Part shown: one piece after another, positions 52,074-62,938 of the stretch | Layout of the letters: each line of letters begins with the position of its first letter | Position numbering within the stretch: position 1 is the first letter of the stretch | Origin: Dechloromonas sp. H13 | GTDB lineage: Bacteria > Pseudomonadota > Gammaproteobacteria > Burkholderiales > Rhodocyclaceae | Length of the DNA: 64,000 nt | NCBI RefSeq assembly: GCF_009469615.1 | Contig: NZ_SSXX01000001.1 | Location: forward strand, 124,001 to 188,000 | Direction: 5' to 3' | Made by a program: the position numbers and the translations under genes | The notes under the pieces: generated by a model | What the model was told of the DNA's origin: nothing | Databases searched by the model: none | What the model saw: only the letters and a program-made list of their open reading frames with translations

Positions 52074-52778
52074 CTAACGTGCCGGCAGGAAGCGGACGCT
52101 CTGCAGGGTCTGCTGCGCATCGTCGCGCAGCACGCCGTCGAGCCGCGACGGCGTCCCGGCCAGGTGCCGCTCCTGGAACTGCCCGATGACAGCCACGCTC
52201 GGGTTGGCCGGATGGCGGCAGAAGAAACCCTCGGCCGCCCAGGCGAGGACGATCTGCGCGCCGTCGAGCGTCGCCGGCTCCTCGCGCGCGGTGACGTAGC
52301 TCAGGCAGTCGGTGTCCTGCCAGACGAAGCTCGCGGTGCGCAGCATGCCGCGGCTGTCGTCGGCACCGGGGCTTTCATGCAGCGCCGCCTTCAATGCTTC
52401 TTCCAGCCCCGCCTGCGTCGTCAGGTCGTGCGTCGGGAAACTCCCGGCCCGGATCTCGAGCACGAAGGCCAGGTGCTCGCCCCCCGGCAGCTGCCGCTTG
52501 AGCGGGTCCTGCTTGCGGAAGGTGACGTACCCCGGCACGGCGCGCTGGAAGTAGACCCAGTGCTCCCCGCTGGGCGGGGTAACCGCGAAATCGGCGGTGC
52601 GGATTGCCGGCATCTCCGGCGTCACCGGCTCCAGTGGCGAGCGCGCCGCCGCCCCGCCGGCCGCCAGCCCGAGCAGCAGGCCGATGAGCAAGCCCCAGCC
52701 GCCGCTACGGCGATCCCGGCTGGCGCAGGGCAAGGTCGGCACCCGGTTCGGCACGCGGCGGCGGACGCTGGATTGCAT
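52074..52778 (-). CDS. unknown exported protein
   Basis: A 234-residue protein with an Arg-rich start and one hydrophobic segment (GWGLLIGLLLGLAAGGAAA), likely a signal or anchor, then a soluble domain (EHWVYFQRAVPGYVTF, RAGSFPTHDLTTQAGLEEALKAALHES). ATG 52778 lies 11 bases after the rhlE stop with no clear Shine-Dalgarno, so it may be translated by coupling. No family is recognised. Confidence 0.65.
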   Translation of the reverse strand: MQSSVRRRVPNRVPTLPCASRDRRSGGWGLLIGLLLGLAAGGAAARSPLEPVTPEMPAIRTADFAVTPPSGEHWVYFQRAVPGYVTFRKQDPLKRQLPGGEHLAFVLEIRAGSFPTHDLTTQAGLEEALKAALHESPGADDSRGMLRTASFVWQDTDCLSYVTAREEPATLDGAQIVLAWAAEGFFCRHPANPSVAVIGQFQERHLAGTPSRLDGVLRDDAQQTLQSVRFLPAR

Positions 52779-52789
52779 GGCGGGCAGGC

Positions 52790-54157
52790 TCACGACGACC
52801 GGCGCGCCGGCTTCCTTGGCGCCGGCTTCGCACTGCCGGCGCGCGTGTCGCTGCGCCCGCCATCGCGCCCGCTGCGCGCCCGTTGCGGCGCCGAGCCGGT
52901 CTTCTTGTGCGCCAGGCCCGGGCCGAAGCCGGTACCGGGCACCTTCGCCACCTTGGGTTTTTTCGGCTTCCTGAGTATCTGGCCGGCGGCGCCGGTCGCC
53001 GGCACCCGATGATCGGGCTCGAAACCCGGCTCCTCGACGCGCGGCAGGGTCCGCCGGGTCAGCGTTTCGATGGCCGCCAGCTGGCCTACCTCGTCGGCGC
53101 AGACCAGCGAAAGCGCCTCGCCGCTGGCGCCGGCGCGGCCGGTGCGGCCGATGCGGTGAATGTAATCCTCGGCGACGATCGGCAGGTCGAAATTGACGAC
53201 CAGCGGCAGGGCGTCGATATCCAGCCCGCGCGCCGCGACGTCGGTCGCCACGAGCACCTGCACTTCGCCCGCCTTGAAGCGCTCCAGCGCGCGCAGGCGC
53301 GCCGGTTGCGGCTTGTCGCCGTGGATCGCGTCGGCGGCAACGCCCCTCGCCTGCAGTGTCGCCACCAGTTGCTCGACGCCCTTGCGGGTTCTGGCGAAGA
53401 CCAGCACCTGGCCCCACCGCCGGCGCTTGAGCAGGTGGCCGAACAGTTCCGGCTTGCGTTTCTTGTCGACCGGAATCACCGACTGCCGGACGCTGCGCGC
53501 GGCCGTGTTGCGCGGGCCGGTGTCGATGCTCAACGGATCGTCGAGGATGGCGGCGGCCATGTCGCGGATGACGTCGGAGAAGGTCGCCGAGAAGAGCAGC
53601 GTCTGCCGGCGCCGCGGCAGCGCGGCGAAGACGGCGTCCAGCTCGCGCGCGAAGCCGAGATCGAGCATGCGGTCGGCCTCGTCGAGGACGAGCGTCCGCA
53701 ACTGGCCGAACCTGATCGCGTTCTGGCGATGCAGATCGAGCAGGCGGCCGGGCGTCGCGACCACGACATCCATGCCCTTGCGCAGCTTCATCATCTGCGG
53801 ATTGATGCTGACCCCGCCATACACCGCGCAGGTGCGCAGCGGCAGGTTCTGGCCGTAGGCGCGCAGGCTGGCACCAACCTGTTCGGCCAGTTCGCGCGTC
53901 GGCACCAGCACCAGCGCACGCACGCCATTGCTGGCGACCGGCGGCCCTTCAGCCGCCAGCAGCTGCAGCAGCGGCAGTGCGAAAGCGGCGGTCTTGCCGG
54001 TGCCGGTCTGCGCCGCCGCCATCAGGTCGCGGCCGGCCAGGATGGCAGGAATCGCCTGCACCTGCACCGGTGTCGGCGTCTTGTAGCCGAGCGTGGCGAG
54101 CGCGGCCAGCACGGGTTCGCTCAGGCCAAGGCGGTCAAAGGACATGGGGGCGAACAT
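52790..54157 (-). CDS. rhlE: DEAD-box RNA helicase
   Basis: A 455-residue helicase of the RhlE group: Q motif FDRLGLSEPVLAAL..TPVQ, motif I AQTGTGKT, PTRELAEQ, DEAD in VLDEADRML, SAT, and HRIGRTGRAG. A basic tail after about residue 375 (KPKKPKVAKV, RARSGRDGGRSD) fits RNA binding. It unwinds short RNA duplexes in ribosome assembly or mRNA decay. Start 54157 or 54145 (second Met) are both possible; no clear ribosome site is seen. Confidence 0.93.
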   Translation of the reverse strand: MFAPMSFDRLGLSEPVLAALATLGYKTPTPVQVQAIPAILAGRDLMAAAQTGTGKTAAFALPLLQLLAAEGPPVASNGVRALVLVPTRELAEQVGASLRAYGQNLPLRTCAVYGGVSINPQMMKLRKGMDVVVATPGRLLDLHRQNAIRFGQLRTLVLDEADRMLDLGFARELDAVFAALPRRRQTLLFSATFSDVIRDMAAAILDDPLSIDTGPRNTAARSVRQSVIPVDKKRKPELFGHLLKRRRWGQVLVFARTRKGVEQLVATLQARGVAADAIHGDKPQPARLRALERFKAGEVQVLVATDVAARGLDIDALPLVVNFDLPIVAEDYIHRIGRTGRAGASGEALSLVCADEVGQLAAIETLTRRTLPRVEEPGFEPDHRVPATGAAGQILRKPKKPKVAKVPGTGFGPGLAHKKTGSAPQRARSGRDGGRSDTRAGSAKPAPRKPARRSS

Positions 54158-54178
54158 TCATGGCAGGGATGGCGCGAT

Positions 54179-54583
54179 CTAGTCGCCGGCAGCCCGCCGG
54201 GCCGCCTTCAGCGCGCCGTGCCGCGCCTTGCTTTCGAGGCGCTTGGCGACGGAACTGCGGGTCGGCCGCGTCGCCCGACGCTTCTTCGGTAGCACGGCGA
54301 CGCTGGCGATCAGCTGTTCCAGCCGGCGCAAGGCCTCGCCCCGGTTCTTCTCCAGACTGCGGAATTCCTGGGCCTTGATGACGACCACCCCCTCCTTGCT
54401 GATGCGCTGATCGCCGAGCTTCAGCAACCGCTCGCGGATCGCATCCGGCAGCGACGAGGCGGCGATGTCGAAGCGCAGGTGCACCGCATTGGCGACCTTG
54501 TTGACGTTCTGCCCGCCGGCGCCCTGGGCGCGGGTCGCGGTGATCTGGATTTCTTCGGGCGGAATGTCGAAGCTGGGGCGCAC
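54179..54583 (-). CDS. arfB: alternative ribosome-rescue factor ArfB
   Basis: A 134-residue peptidyl-tRNA hydrolase with the GGQ motif at residues 23-25 (GAGGQNVNK) and a basic C-terminal tail (KRLESKARHGALKAARRAAGD) that enters the mRNA channel. It releases peptides from stalled ribosomes. The start is GTG 54583. The length is near that of E. coli YaeJ (140). Confidence 0.93.
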   Translation of the reverse strand: MRPSFDIPPEEIQITATRAQGAGGQNVNKVANAVHLRFDIAASSLPDAIRERLLKLGDQRISKEGVVVIKAQEFRSLEKNRGEALRRLEQLIASVAVLPKKRRATRPTRSSVAKRLESKARHGALKAARRAAGD

Positions 54584-54610
54584 GGCAATGAGACGAGGAA
54601 GCGGGAGCGC

Positions 54611-55543
54611 TCATTGTAACGTCTCGCCGGCCGTCCTTTCGCCGCCACACAGCGGCTGGCCGCGGGCGCCGGATGACGGCCGGCGCAGGCCGCAGGCCTC
54701 GTTGGCGACCAGCGCCCCGAGCACCAGCGCGCCACCGAGCAGGACGCTGGCCGGCGGCCGCTCGCCGGCGCCGAGCCAGGCCCAGGCGACGCCGAACAGC
54801 ACTTCGAGCAAGGCCAGCAGCGCGATTTCCGGTGCCGGCAGGACGCGGCTCAGACGCACGACCAGCAGACAGGGCAAGGCCAGCTGGACGCTGCCGAGCA
54901 GCGCCAGCAGTTGCAGGTCGTGCGCCGACGCCTGCAGCGGCCAGGCCAGCGGCAGCGTGACGGCGGCCGAGATCAGGGCGCCGAGCAGCACCGCTGGCAG
55001 CATGTCGGGGGCTTTCGTGGCGACCGCGCCGGCCCGTTGCAGCAGGATCCAGTTGACCGCGCCGGCCAGCGGCACGGCGCCGGCGACCAGGGAACCGAGC
55101 AGCGAACCGCCGCGGCCGGCCTCGGCGCCGAACATCCAGGCGATGCCGGCGCCGGCGACGACGATCGCCAGCCAGGTGCGCGGCGCCAGGCGCTGGCCGA
55201 GGAAGAGGCGCGCGAACAGCGCGGTCAGCATCGGCCCGGCTGCCATCGTCACCAGCACATTGGCCACCGTGGTCAGCGTCAGCGCCACCATGAAGGCGGT
55301 GTACATCACCGCCCAGCACAGACCGGAAGCCCACAGCACGCGGTCGGCGCGCAGCAGCCCGGGCCACAGCGCCGGGCCGCGCAGGGCGGTCAGCACGACG
55401 GCCAGGGTCAGCGCATTGAACAGGCTGCGCCAGAAGGTCACCTCGAAGCTGCGCGCCGCGTCGAGGTGACGGGTCACCACCCCGGCGATGCTCCACAGCA
55501 GCGTGACCAGCACCATCAGCGCCACGGCGCGGCGATGCGTCAT
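54611..55543 (-). CDS. EamA/DMT-family transporter
   Basis: A 310-residue DMT exporter-like protein with about ten helices in two EamA halves (LMVLVTLLWSIAGVVTRHL and the later LLGALISAAVTLPLAWPL). A polar tail of 25 residues ends it. Substrate unknown. It starts 7 bases after the rlmB stop, so it is probably co-transcribed. Confidence 0.9.
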   Translation of the reverse strand: MTHRRAVALMVLVTLLWSIAGVVTRHLDAARSFEVTFWRSLFNALTLAVVLTALRGPALWPGLLRADRVLWASGLCWAVMYTAFMVALTLTTVANVLVTMAAGPMLTALFARLFLGQRLAPRTWLAIVVAGAGIAWMFGAEAGRGGSLLGSLVAGAVPLAGAVNWILLQRAGAVATKAPDMLPAVLLGALISAAVTLPLAWPLQASAHDLQLLALLGSVQLALPCLLVVRLSRVLPAPEIALLALLEVLFGVAWAWLGAGERPPASVLLGGALVLGALVANEACGLRRPSSGARGQPLCGGERTAGETLQ

Positions 55544-55550
55544 GCGCGGC

Positions 55551-56282
55551 TCAGCCCCGCCGGCGGCGCGCCTCGAACAGGCAGACGCCGGCCGCCACCG
55601 AGACGTTGAGGCTGTCGACGCTGCCGTGCATCGGGATGCGCACCAGCTGGTCGCAGGTCTCGCGCGTCAGACGGCGCATGCCCTCACCCTCGGCGCCGAG
55701 CACCCAGGCCGTGGCCGCCGGCCACTCGGCGGCGTAGAGATCGCTTGCCGCCTCGCCGGCGGTGCCGATCACCTGGATGTCGCGTTCCTTGAGTTCGCGC
55801 AGGGTGCGCGCCAGGTTGGTGACCATCACGTAGGGCACCGTTTCGGCGGCGCCGCTGGCGGTCTTCGCCGCCACGTCGGTGAGGCCGACAGCGCGATCTT
55901 TAGGCGCGATCACGGCATGGACGCCGGCCGCATCGGCGACGCGCAGGCAGGCGCCGAGGTTGCGCGGGTCGGTGATGCCGTCGAGCACGAGCAGGAAGGC
56001 CGGCTCCTCCAGCGTATCGAGCACGTCATCCAGATGCGCCGCCTTGCGCCCGCCTTCGACGCGGGCGATCACACCCTGGTGGCGGGCGCCGGGCACCATG
56101 CCGTCGAGCCGCTTGCCATCGGTGGCGATGATCCTGACACCCTGCAACTCGGCATGCGCCAGCAGGTCGCGGGCGCGCGCATCCTGGCGCGTGGCGTCGA
56201 CCATGATTTCCTTGAGCGAATCGGGATCGTGGCGCAGCTTGGCGGTGATGGCGTGGAAGCCGTAAATCAGGCGGGAAGACAT
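55551..56282 (-). CDS. rlmB: 23S rRNA (Gm2251) 2'-O-methyltransferase
   Basis: A 243-residue SpoU/TrmH enzyme. An N-terminal substrate-binding domain (residues 1 to about 75; RLIYGFHAITAKLRHD) precedes the knotted methyltransferase domain with VLDGITDPRNLGACLR, LGAEGEGMRRLT and RIPMHGSVDSLNVSVAAG. It methylates G2251 of 23S rRNA with SAM. ATG 56282 was chosen; a TTG at 56297 would add five residues. Confidence 0.95.
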   Translation of the reverse strand: MSSRLIYGFHAITAKLRHDPDSLKEIMVDATRQDARARDLLAHAELQGVRIIATDGKRLDGMVPGARHQGVIARVEGGRKAAHLDDVLDTLEEPAFLLVLDGITDPRNLGACLRVADAAGVHAVIAPKDRAVGLTDVAAKTASGAAETVPYVMVTNLARTLRELKERDIQVIGTAGEAASDLYAAEWPAATAWVLGAEGEGMRRLTRETCDQLVRIPMHGSVDSLNVSVAAGVCLFEARRRRG

Positions 56283-56361
56283 GGCTGCTTTCGACAAATT
56301 GGAAATGCAATTTTACCGTGCCACAATGCGCGCCATAAAAAGAGAATACGGGGGGAAGACA

Positions 56362-56958
56362 ATGATCAGGATGCTGCTCGACGGCAACCGCCGCTTCGTG
56401 ACCGAGGTTTTCGGCAAGGACAAGGAGTACTTCGCCGACCTGCGCAAGGCGCAGAACCCCACTGTGCTGTGGATCGGCTGCTCCGATTCGCGGGTGCCGG
56501 TCAACACCATCACTCAGACGAAAGCCGGCGAGGTGTTCGTGCATCGCAACGTCGGCAACATCGTCGCCACCAACGACTGGAACCTGTCGGCGGTCCTCGA
56601 ATTCTCGATCAACCACCTGCACATTCCCGACATCATCGTCTGCGGCCATTACGGCTGCGGCGGCATCCGTGCCCTCGACGAGGATCAGGGCGACGACCGC
56701 TACATTCCGATCTGGCTGATCAACGCCCAGAAGGCGGTCAACCGCGTCGAGCGCCGGCTGGAGGCGGGCCTCGCCGAAGTCGATCCGGAAACCCGGCATC
56801 GCCTGATCGTCGATGAAAACGTCCGCCTGCAGATCGAGCACCTGCAGGAATACCCCTTCGTCGCCAGCGCCCTGAAAGCCGGCAAGCTGCGCCTCCACGG
56901 CTGGGTATACGACATCGGCAGCGGCGAAATCAGGATCATTGCCGGCGCCGACGAATGA
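56362..56958 (+). CDS. can: beta-class carbonic anhydrase
   Basis: A 198-residue enzyme for CO2/bicarbonate interconversion. Zinc ligands are Cys40, His96 and Cys99 (CSDSR, HYGCGG), with Asp42 and Arg44 as the conserved dyad. GGGGGGAAG precedes ATG 56362; an upstream in-frame ATG at 56281 overlaps rlmB's start and lacks family sequence. It is divergent from rlmB and convergent with rnr. Confidence 0.95.
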   Translation: MIRMLLDGNRRFVTEVFGKDKEYFADLRKAQNPTVLWIGCSDSRVPVNTITQTKAGEVFVHRNVGNIVATNDWNLSAVLEFSINHLHIPDIIVCGHYGCGGIRALDEDQGDDRYIPIWLINAQKAVNRVERRLEAGLAEVDPETRHRLIVDENVRLQIEHLQEYPFVASALKAGKLRLHGWVYDIGSGEIRIIAGADE

Positions 56959-56975
56959 AACCGTCGCGGCCGGCG

Positions 56976-57013
56976 CCGGTTGCGGTCAACCCCGTTTTTT
57001 GGCCTTTTTTGGC
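56976..57013 (+). repeat. variant bipartite motif copy I, forms the rnr stop
   Basis: TGCGGTCAAC at 56981-56990, ten bases, GGCCTTTTTTGG. On the minus strand it encodes the last residues of RNase R (KKAKKRG) and its stop. The G-to-A change and the T-run distinguish it from most copies. Confidence 0.8.
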
Positions 57014-59199
57014 GGCACCTGCTGCGGGCCGGCCAGCACGAAGTCGATCTTGTTGCTCTCCAGATCGGCGCGCACCAGCCTGACCCGGACCCGGTCGCCG
57101 AGACGGAAGCGCTGGCCGGTGCGCTCGCCGAGCATCTGGTGCTTGATGTTGTCGAACTGGAAGTAGTCGGCGCCCAGTTCCGACACATGCACCAGGCCCT
57201 CGATGTAGATCGTGTCGAGGGCGACGAAGATGCCGAAGGCCGTGACGGCCGAGATGGTGCCGTCGAATTCCTCGCCGATGCGCTCCTTCATGAAGAAGCA
57301 CTTGAGCCAGTTCTCGACGTCGCGCGTCGCCTCGTCGGCACGACGCTCGGTGGCTGAGCAGTGGAGGCCAATTTCCTCCCAGTCGCCAGCTGGCGTGTAT
57401 TTCTCGCCGGCGAGTACGGCCTTGATCGCGCGATGCACCAGCAGGTCCGGGTAGCGGCGGATCGGCGAAGTGAAGTGCGTGTAATGCTCGTAGGCCAGCC
57501 CGAAGTGGCCGACGTTGTCGGGGCTGTACATCGCCTGGCGCAGCGAACGCAGCATCACCGTCTGCAGCAGCTGGAAGTCGGGGCGCGGCTTGATCTGCTC
57601 GAGCAGCTTGGCGTAGTCCTTGGCCTTCGGATCGTCGCCACCGCCCAGCGGCAGGCCGAACTCGCCGAGGAAACTGCGCAGGTTCTTCAGTTTTTCCTCT
57701 CCCGGCGCTTCGTGAATGCGGAACAGGCAGGTCTGCTTGTGCGCCGCCAGGAAATCGGAGGCGCAGACGTTGGCCGCCAGCATGCATTCCTCGATGATGC
57801 GGTGCGCGTCATTGCGCACCACCGGCACGATGTTCTCGATCTTGCCCTGCTCGTTGAACAGCATCTGCGTTTCGATGGTCTCGAAATCGATCGCCCCGCG
57901 TACGCCGCGCGCCTTGTGCAGCGCGTGAAAGAGCTTGTAGAGATTCTGCAGGTGCGGCTGCAGCGCAATGTGGATGTCGCTTTCCGGCCGGGCCGCACCG
58001 GACAGCCACGACCACACCTGGTTGTAGGTCAGCCGCGCCCGGGAGCGGAACACCGCCCTGCAGAAACGGTACTTGCCGATCTTGCCGGCGGCGCTGATGT
58101 CCATGTCGCAGACCATGGCCATGCGCTCGACCTCGGGGTTCAGCGAGCAGATGCCGTTCGACAGCTTTTCCGGCAGCATCGGGATCACCCGGCGCGGGAA
58201 ATAGACCGAATTGCCGCGCGCCATCGCCTCCTGATCGAGCGCCATGCCCGGCTTGACGTAATGCGAGACGTCGGCGATCGCCACCACCAGCCGCCAGCCG
58301 CGCCCCTTCTTCTCGCAATAGACGGCATCGTCGAAGTCGCGCGCCGTCTCGCCATCGATGGTCACCAGCGGCAGGTCGCGCAGATCCTCACGGCCGGCCA
58401 GGTCGGCCTTGCGGACCTTGTCCGGCAGCGCCTTGTTCTCGGCCAGCGCCGCTTTCGAGAACTCGAACGGCAGGTCGTGCTTCCGGAGCGCGATCTCGAT
58501 CTCCATGCCGGGGTCGGCGTAGGTCCCGAGCACCTCGGTGATGCGGCCGATCGGCTGCGAGAACTTGGTCGGCTGCTCGATGATGTCGACCATCACCACC
58601 TGGCCGGACTGCGGCTTGATCTTCGCCTTCTTCTCCGGCGGCACCAGGATGTCCTGGGCGATACGGCGGTTTTCCGGCACCACGAAGACGACGCCGTGCT
58701 CGACGAAGACGCGGCCGACGACGCGGTTGTTGGCGCGCTCGGTGACCTCGACGATGCTGCCCTCGGGCCGCCCCTTGCGGTCGATGCCGGTGACCCGCAC
58801 CAGCGCGCGGTCGCCGTGCAGGACCTTGCCCATCTGGTGCTGGTCGAGAAAGATGTCGGCGCCGCCGTCATCGGGAATCAGGAATCCGTAGCCGTCCGGG
58901 TGGCCCTGGATCTTCCCCGGCGTCAGGCTGGCGCGCTCGGGCAGGATGTAGGCGCCCTTGCGGTTGCGCAGCAGCTGGCCTTCGCGCTCCATGGCGCCGA
59001 GCCGGCGCTGGAACATCTCGCGCTCGCTGCCGGCGATGTCCAGCAGTTCCGCCAGTTCGGCGAAGGCGAGCGGCCGCCCTTCGTCGGCGAGCTTCTGCGA
59101 GATGTATTCGCGCGACGGCAGTGGGAAGTCGTAACGGGCCGACTCGCGCTCGAAGAACGGGTCGGCGCGGCGGACTTTCGATAGTTTTTTTCTTGACAT
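56986..59199 (-). CDS. rnr: ribonuclease R
   Basis: A 737-residue 3'-to-5' exoribonuclease: N-terminal winged-helix region (about 20-90), cold-shock domains, the RNB domain with the metal site TIDGETARDFDDAVYCE (near 290) and SNGICSLNPEVERMAM, then an S1 domain (EFDGTISAVTAFGIFVALD). It degrades structured RNA. The start is ATG 59199 (MSRKKLSK); the region just upstream is shared with the tRNA-Leu promoter on the other strand. The basic tail KKAKKRG is encoded by a dispersed-motif copy. Confidence 0.95.
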   Translation of the reverse strand: MSRKKLSKVRRADPFFERESARYDFPLPSREYISQKLADEGRPLAFAELAELLDIAGSEREMFQRRLGAMEREGQLLRNRKGAYILPERASLTPGKIQGHPDGYGFLIPDDGGADIFLDQHQMGKVLHGDRALVRVTGIDRKGRPEGSIVEVTERANNRVVGRVFVEHGVVFVVPENRRIAQDILVPPEKKAKIKPQSGQVVMVDIIEQPTKFSQPIGRITEVLGTYADPGMEIEIALRKHDLPFEFSKAALAENKALPDKVRKADLAGREDLRDLPLVTIDGETARDFDDAVYCEKKGRGWRLVVAIADVSHYVKPGMALDQEAMARGNSVYFPRRVIPMLPEKLSNGICSLNPEVERMAMVCDMDISAAGKIGKYRFCRAVFRSRARLTYNQVWSWLSGAARPESDIHIALQPHLQNLYKLFHALHKARGVRGAIDFETIETQMLFNEQGKIENIVPVVRNDAHRIIEECMLAANVCASDFLAAHKQTCLFRIHEAPGEEKLKNLRSFLGEFGLPLGGGDDPKAKDYAKLLEQIKPRPDFQLLQTVMLRSLRQAMYSPDNVGHFGLAYEHYTHFTSPIRRYPDLLVHRAIKAVLAGEKYTPAGDWEEIGLHCSATERRADEATRDVENWLKCFFMKERIGEEFDGTISAVTAFGIFVALDTIYIEGLVHVSELGADYFQFDNIKHQMLGERTGQRFRLGDRVRVRLVRADLESNKIDFVLAGPQQVPPKKAKKRG

Positions 59200-59220
59200 G
59201 TCTTTTTCTTTCTTTATAAT
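59193..59220 (+). promoter_or_regulatory. consensus promoter of tRNA-Leu
   Basis: TTGACA (59193-59198), 16 bases, TATAAT (59215-59220): both hexamers are perfect. The -35 overlaps the rnr start codon on the other strand. The tRNA begins 20 bases after the -10. Confidence 0.85.
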
Positions 59221-59240
59221 TCGCGGCTCTTCGCACCTGT

Positions 59241-59325
<85 letters not shown>

Positions 59326-59340
59326 GCGATTTTGATCGAA

Positions 59341-59366
59341 GGCCTTGTCTTGACAAGGCCTTTTTT
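59341..59366 (+). terminator. terminator of tRNA-Leu
   Basis: GGCCTTGTC (59341-59349) pairs with GACAAGGCC (59352-59360), followed by six Ts. It lies 15 bases after the tRNA end. Confidence 0.88.
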
Positions 59367-59537
59367 CATTTCCGCCTTCGGAACATGGTCGACCGCGACA
59401 GGCAGCGACTGTTTCGCCGGCGATTGTCTCACAGGGTGCCGCAGTGCCCTGTAACAATCGCTGACCGTCGCGTAGACCAAATGCGGCCAAAGCCGTAGAG
59501 TGAAGCGCTGCCACTCTCCTCCCGCCTGCCCGATCCG

Positions 59538-60437
59538 ATGCGTGCCCTGTTGCTGTTCTGTCTGCTGCTGGCCTGGCTGCCGGCCATCGGCGCCGGGGCG
59601 CCCTATCCGTTCACCGTGACCGCCGAACGCAGCGGCGCCGGCCAGAACGTGATCGCCAGCAACCGCGGGCCGGCGCCGGTCTCGGTCAGGCTGACCCTGA
59701 GCGTCGCGCAGAACGTCGTCGTCTCGCAGCCGCTGCCGGTCCTCGCCGTGGTCCGCCCCTACAGCGACCTGGTCCTGCTGCAGGTGCGTCCGGCCGATCC
59801 GGGGCGCAGCCTGCGCTTCTCCAGCCAGTCCGCCTACCATCCCGGCAACTTCCATGCGCAGCACGATCCGCAGGCGCTCTACCGGCTGCCCTTCGCCGAC
59901 GGCGGCAGCTTCGTCATCAGCCAGGCCGCCGACGGGCCGCTGACCACGCACACCGCCGCCGACAGCGAGTACGCCGTCGATTTCAACATGCCGGAAAACA
60001 CGCCCGTCGTCGCCGCGCGCGCCGGTACCGTGATCGAGACCGAATCCGCCAACCGCTACGGCGGCCGCGACCGCGTGCTGCTGGCGATGGCCAACTACGT
60101 GCGCATCCTGCACGCCGACGAAACCATCGCCACCTATGCCCACCTGGCGCCCGGCGGCGTCAGCGTGACGCCCGGACAGCGCGTGGCGGCCGGCACGCTG
60201 ATCGGCCATTCCGGTGCCACCGGCTACACGTCCGGGCCCCACCTGCATTTCGTCGTGCAGAAGCCGGTGCCGACCGCCGCCGGCTTCGCCATGCGCTCGC
60301 TGCCGGTGCGCTTCTACGTCGGCAATCCACCCTACGTCTTCGAACCGCGCTTCCGGCAGCTGGCGACCGCCGACTATTCGACGCCCGGTGCGCCGCAGCC
60401 GATCGTCAACGAAAAACGGGCCGTTCAGGCCCGTTGA
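59538..60437 (+). CDS. exported M23-family peptidase
   Basis: A 299-residue protein with a Sec signal (LLLFCLLLAWLPAIGAGA), a beta-rich N part, and an M23/LytM domain (about 140-250). The metal motifs are THTAADSEYAVDF (first His and Asp) and HLHF near the end, with IGHSGATGYTSGPHLHF typical of active enzymes. It may cut peptidoglycan cross-links. Its last codons overlap the purA terminator stem (60415-60435). Confidence 0.9.
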   Translation: MRALLLFCLLLAWLPAIGAGAPYPFTVTAERSGAGQNVIASNRGPAPVSVRLTLSVAQNVVVSQPLPVLAVVRPYSDLVLLQVRPADPGRSLRFSSQSAYHPGNFHAQHDPQALYRLPFADGGSFVISQAADGPLTTHTAADSEYAVDFNMPENTPVVAARAGTVIETESANRYGGRDRVLLAMANYVRILHADETIATYAHLAPGGVSVTPGQRVAAGTLIGHSGATGYTSGPHLHFVVQKPVPTAAGFAMRSLPVRFYVGNPPYVFEPRFRQLATADYSTPGAPQPIVNEKRAVQAR

Positions 60438-60445
60438 CCGCAGCA
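60409..60445 (-). repeat. variant bipartite motif copy J, within the purA terminator
   Basis: On the minus strand: TGCGGTCAAC (60442-60433), ten bases, GGCCCGTTTTT. It has the same GTCAAC core and T-run as copy I. It overlaps the terminator stem. Confidence 0.6.
60415..60435 (-). terminator. terminator of the hflC-purA operon
   Basis: AACGGGCC (60415-60422) pairs with GGCCCGTT (60428-60435). On the minus strand the stem is followed by TTTTTC. It lies within the last codons of the convergent M23 gene, 38 bases after the purA stop. Confidence 0.75.
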
Positions 60446-60472
60446 GGTGCCATCCCGGCACCTGTCCATCGC

Positions 60473-61780
<1,308 letters not shown>

Positions 61781-61783
61781 TTT

Positions 61784-62938
61784 CTAGTCCTCTTGTATTG
61801 CTTCGATAATCCAGTGCTCGCCGACCTGCGCGAGCTTTCTGTCGCAGACCGGCCCCTCGCAGGCGTTTTCGCCCGGCAGCAGTTCGACGACAACCTCTCC
61901 CTGTTCGCGCAGCGCCGCGATGTGCGCTGCAAGCTTCGCATCGTGGGCGGCCGAGGGCGCCAGGATCGCCCCCGCCGGCTTGCCGACCGGCGCCAGGCGC
62001 GCCACCTCGCGCAGGTCCATCGAGAAGCCGGTGGCCGGACGATCGCGCCCGAACGCCTTGCCGGCACCGTCGTAGCGGCCGCCGAGCGCGATCGCCGCCG
62101 GATAGCCCGGGCAGTAGGCGGCGAAGACGACGCCGTTGTGATAATGGTAGCCGCGCAGATCGGACAGATCGACCGAAAACGGCAGGTCGGGCGCCGATGC
62201 CACGAGATGACGCAGGCCTTCCAGCGCCGCGGCGATCGTCGGCAGGGCCGGCAGCTCGGCGGCGGCGCGCTCGAGTACCTCGACGCCGCCGTAGAGCTGC
62301 GGCAGGCGCTGCAGGGCCTCGCGGTACGGCGTAGGCACGTCGGCGCACGCTTCGCAGAGACCCGGCACGTCCTTGGCCTGCAGCAGGCTGAGCACCGTTT
62401 CCTCCGATTCCTGCGGCAGCCCGGCCGCTTCGGCCAGGGCGCGGAAAATGCCGACATGGCCGAGGTCGATGCGGCTGACCGGCACCTTGATCCGGGCGAA
62501 GGCGCCCGCCATCAGGCGGATCACCGCGAGGTCGGCGGCGATGCCGGCGTGGCCGTATAGCTCGGCGCCGATCTGCACCGGCTCGCGGCTAGCCGAAATC
62601 GTCGCCGGCAGGGTGTGCAGCACGCTGTCGCAGTAGCACAGGCGGGTGACGCCGCGGTGGTTGAGCAGATGGGCGTCGATGCGCGCGGTCTGCGGCGTGA
62701 TGTCGGCGCGGACGCCCATCGTGCGCCCGGAAAGCTGGTCGACCAGCTTGAAGGTACGCAGCTTGAGATCCTGCCCGGCGCCGGTCAGCAGCGACTCGAG
62801 ATATTCGAGCATCGGCGGCATGACGAACTCGAAGCCGTGGCTGCGGAAGTGGTCGAGCAGCGCACGGCGCAGACGCTCGATGCGTTCGGCCTCGGCCGGG
62901 AGGGCGTCGGCGATGTATTCGGGTAACAGCCAGTTCAT
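61784..62938 (-). CDS. hisZ: ATP phosphoribosyltransferase regulatory subunit
   Basis: A 384-residue class II HisRS-like protein ([47 protein letters not shown]). It lacks the HisRS anticodon-binding domain and works with short HisG in histidine synthesis. It overlaps DUF2065 by 4 bases (ATGA) and precedes purA by 3, the usual betaproteobacterial order. Confidence 0.95.
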   Translation of the reverse strand: MNWLLPEYIADALPAEAERIERLRRALLDHFRSHGFEFVMPPMLEYLESLLTGAGQDLKLRTFKLVDQLSGRTMGVRADITPQTARIDAHLLNHRGVTRLCYCDSVLHTLPATISASREPVQIGAELYGHAGIAADLAVIRLMAGAFARIKVPVSRIDLGHVGIFRALAEAAGLPQESEETVLSLLQAKDVPGLCEACADVPTPYREALQRLPQLYGGVEVLERAAAELPALPTIAAALEGLRHLVASAPDLPFSVDLSDLRGYHYHNGVVFAAYCPGYPAAIALGGRYDGAGKAFGRDRPATGFSMDLREVARLAPVGKPAGAILAPSAAHDAKLAAHIAALREQGEVVVELLPGENACEGPVCDRKLAQVGEHWIIEAIQED

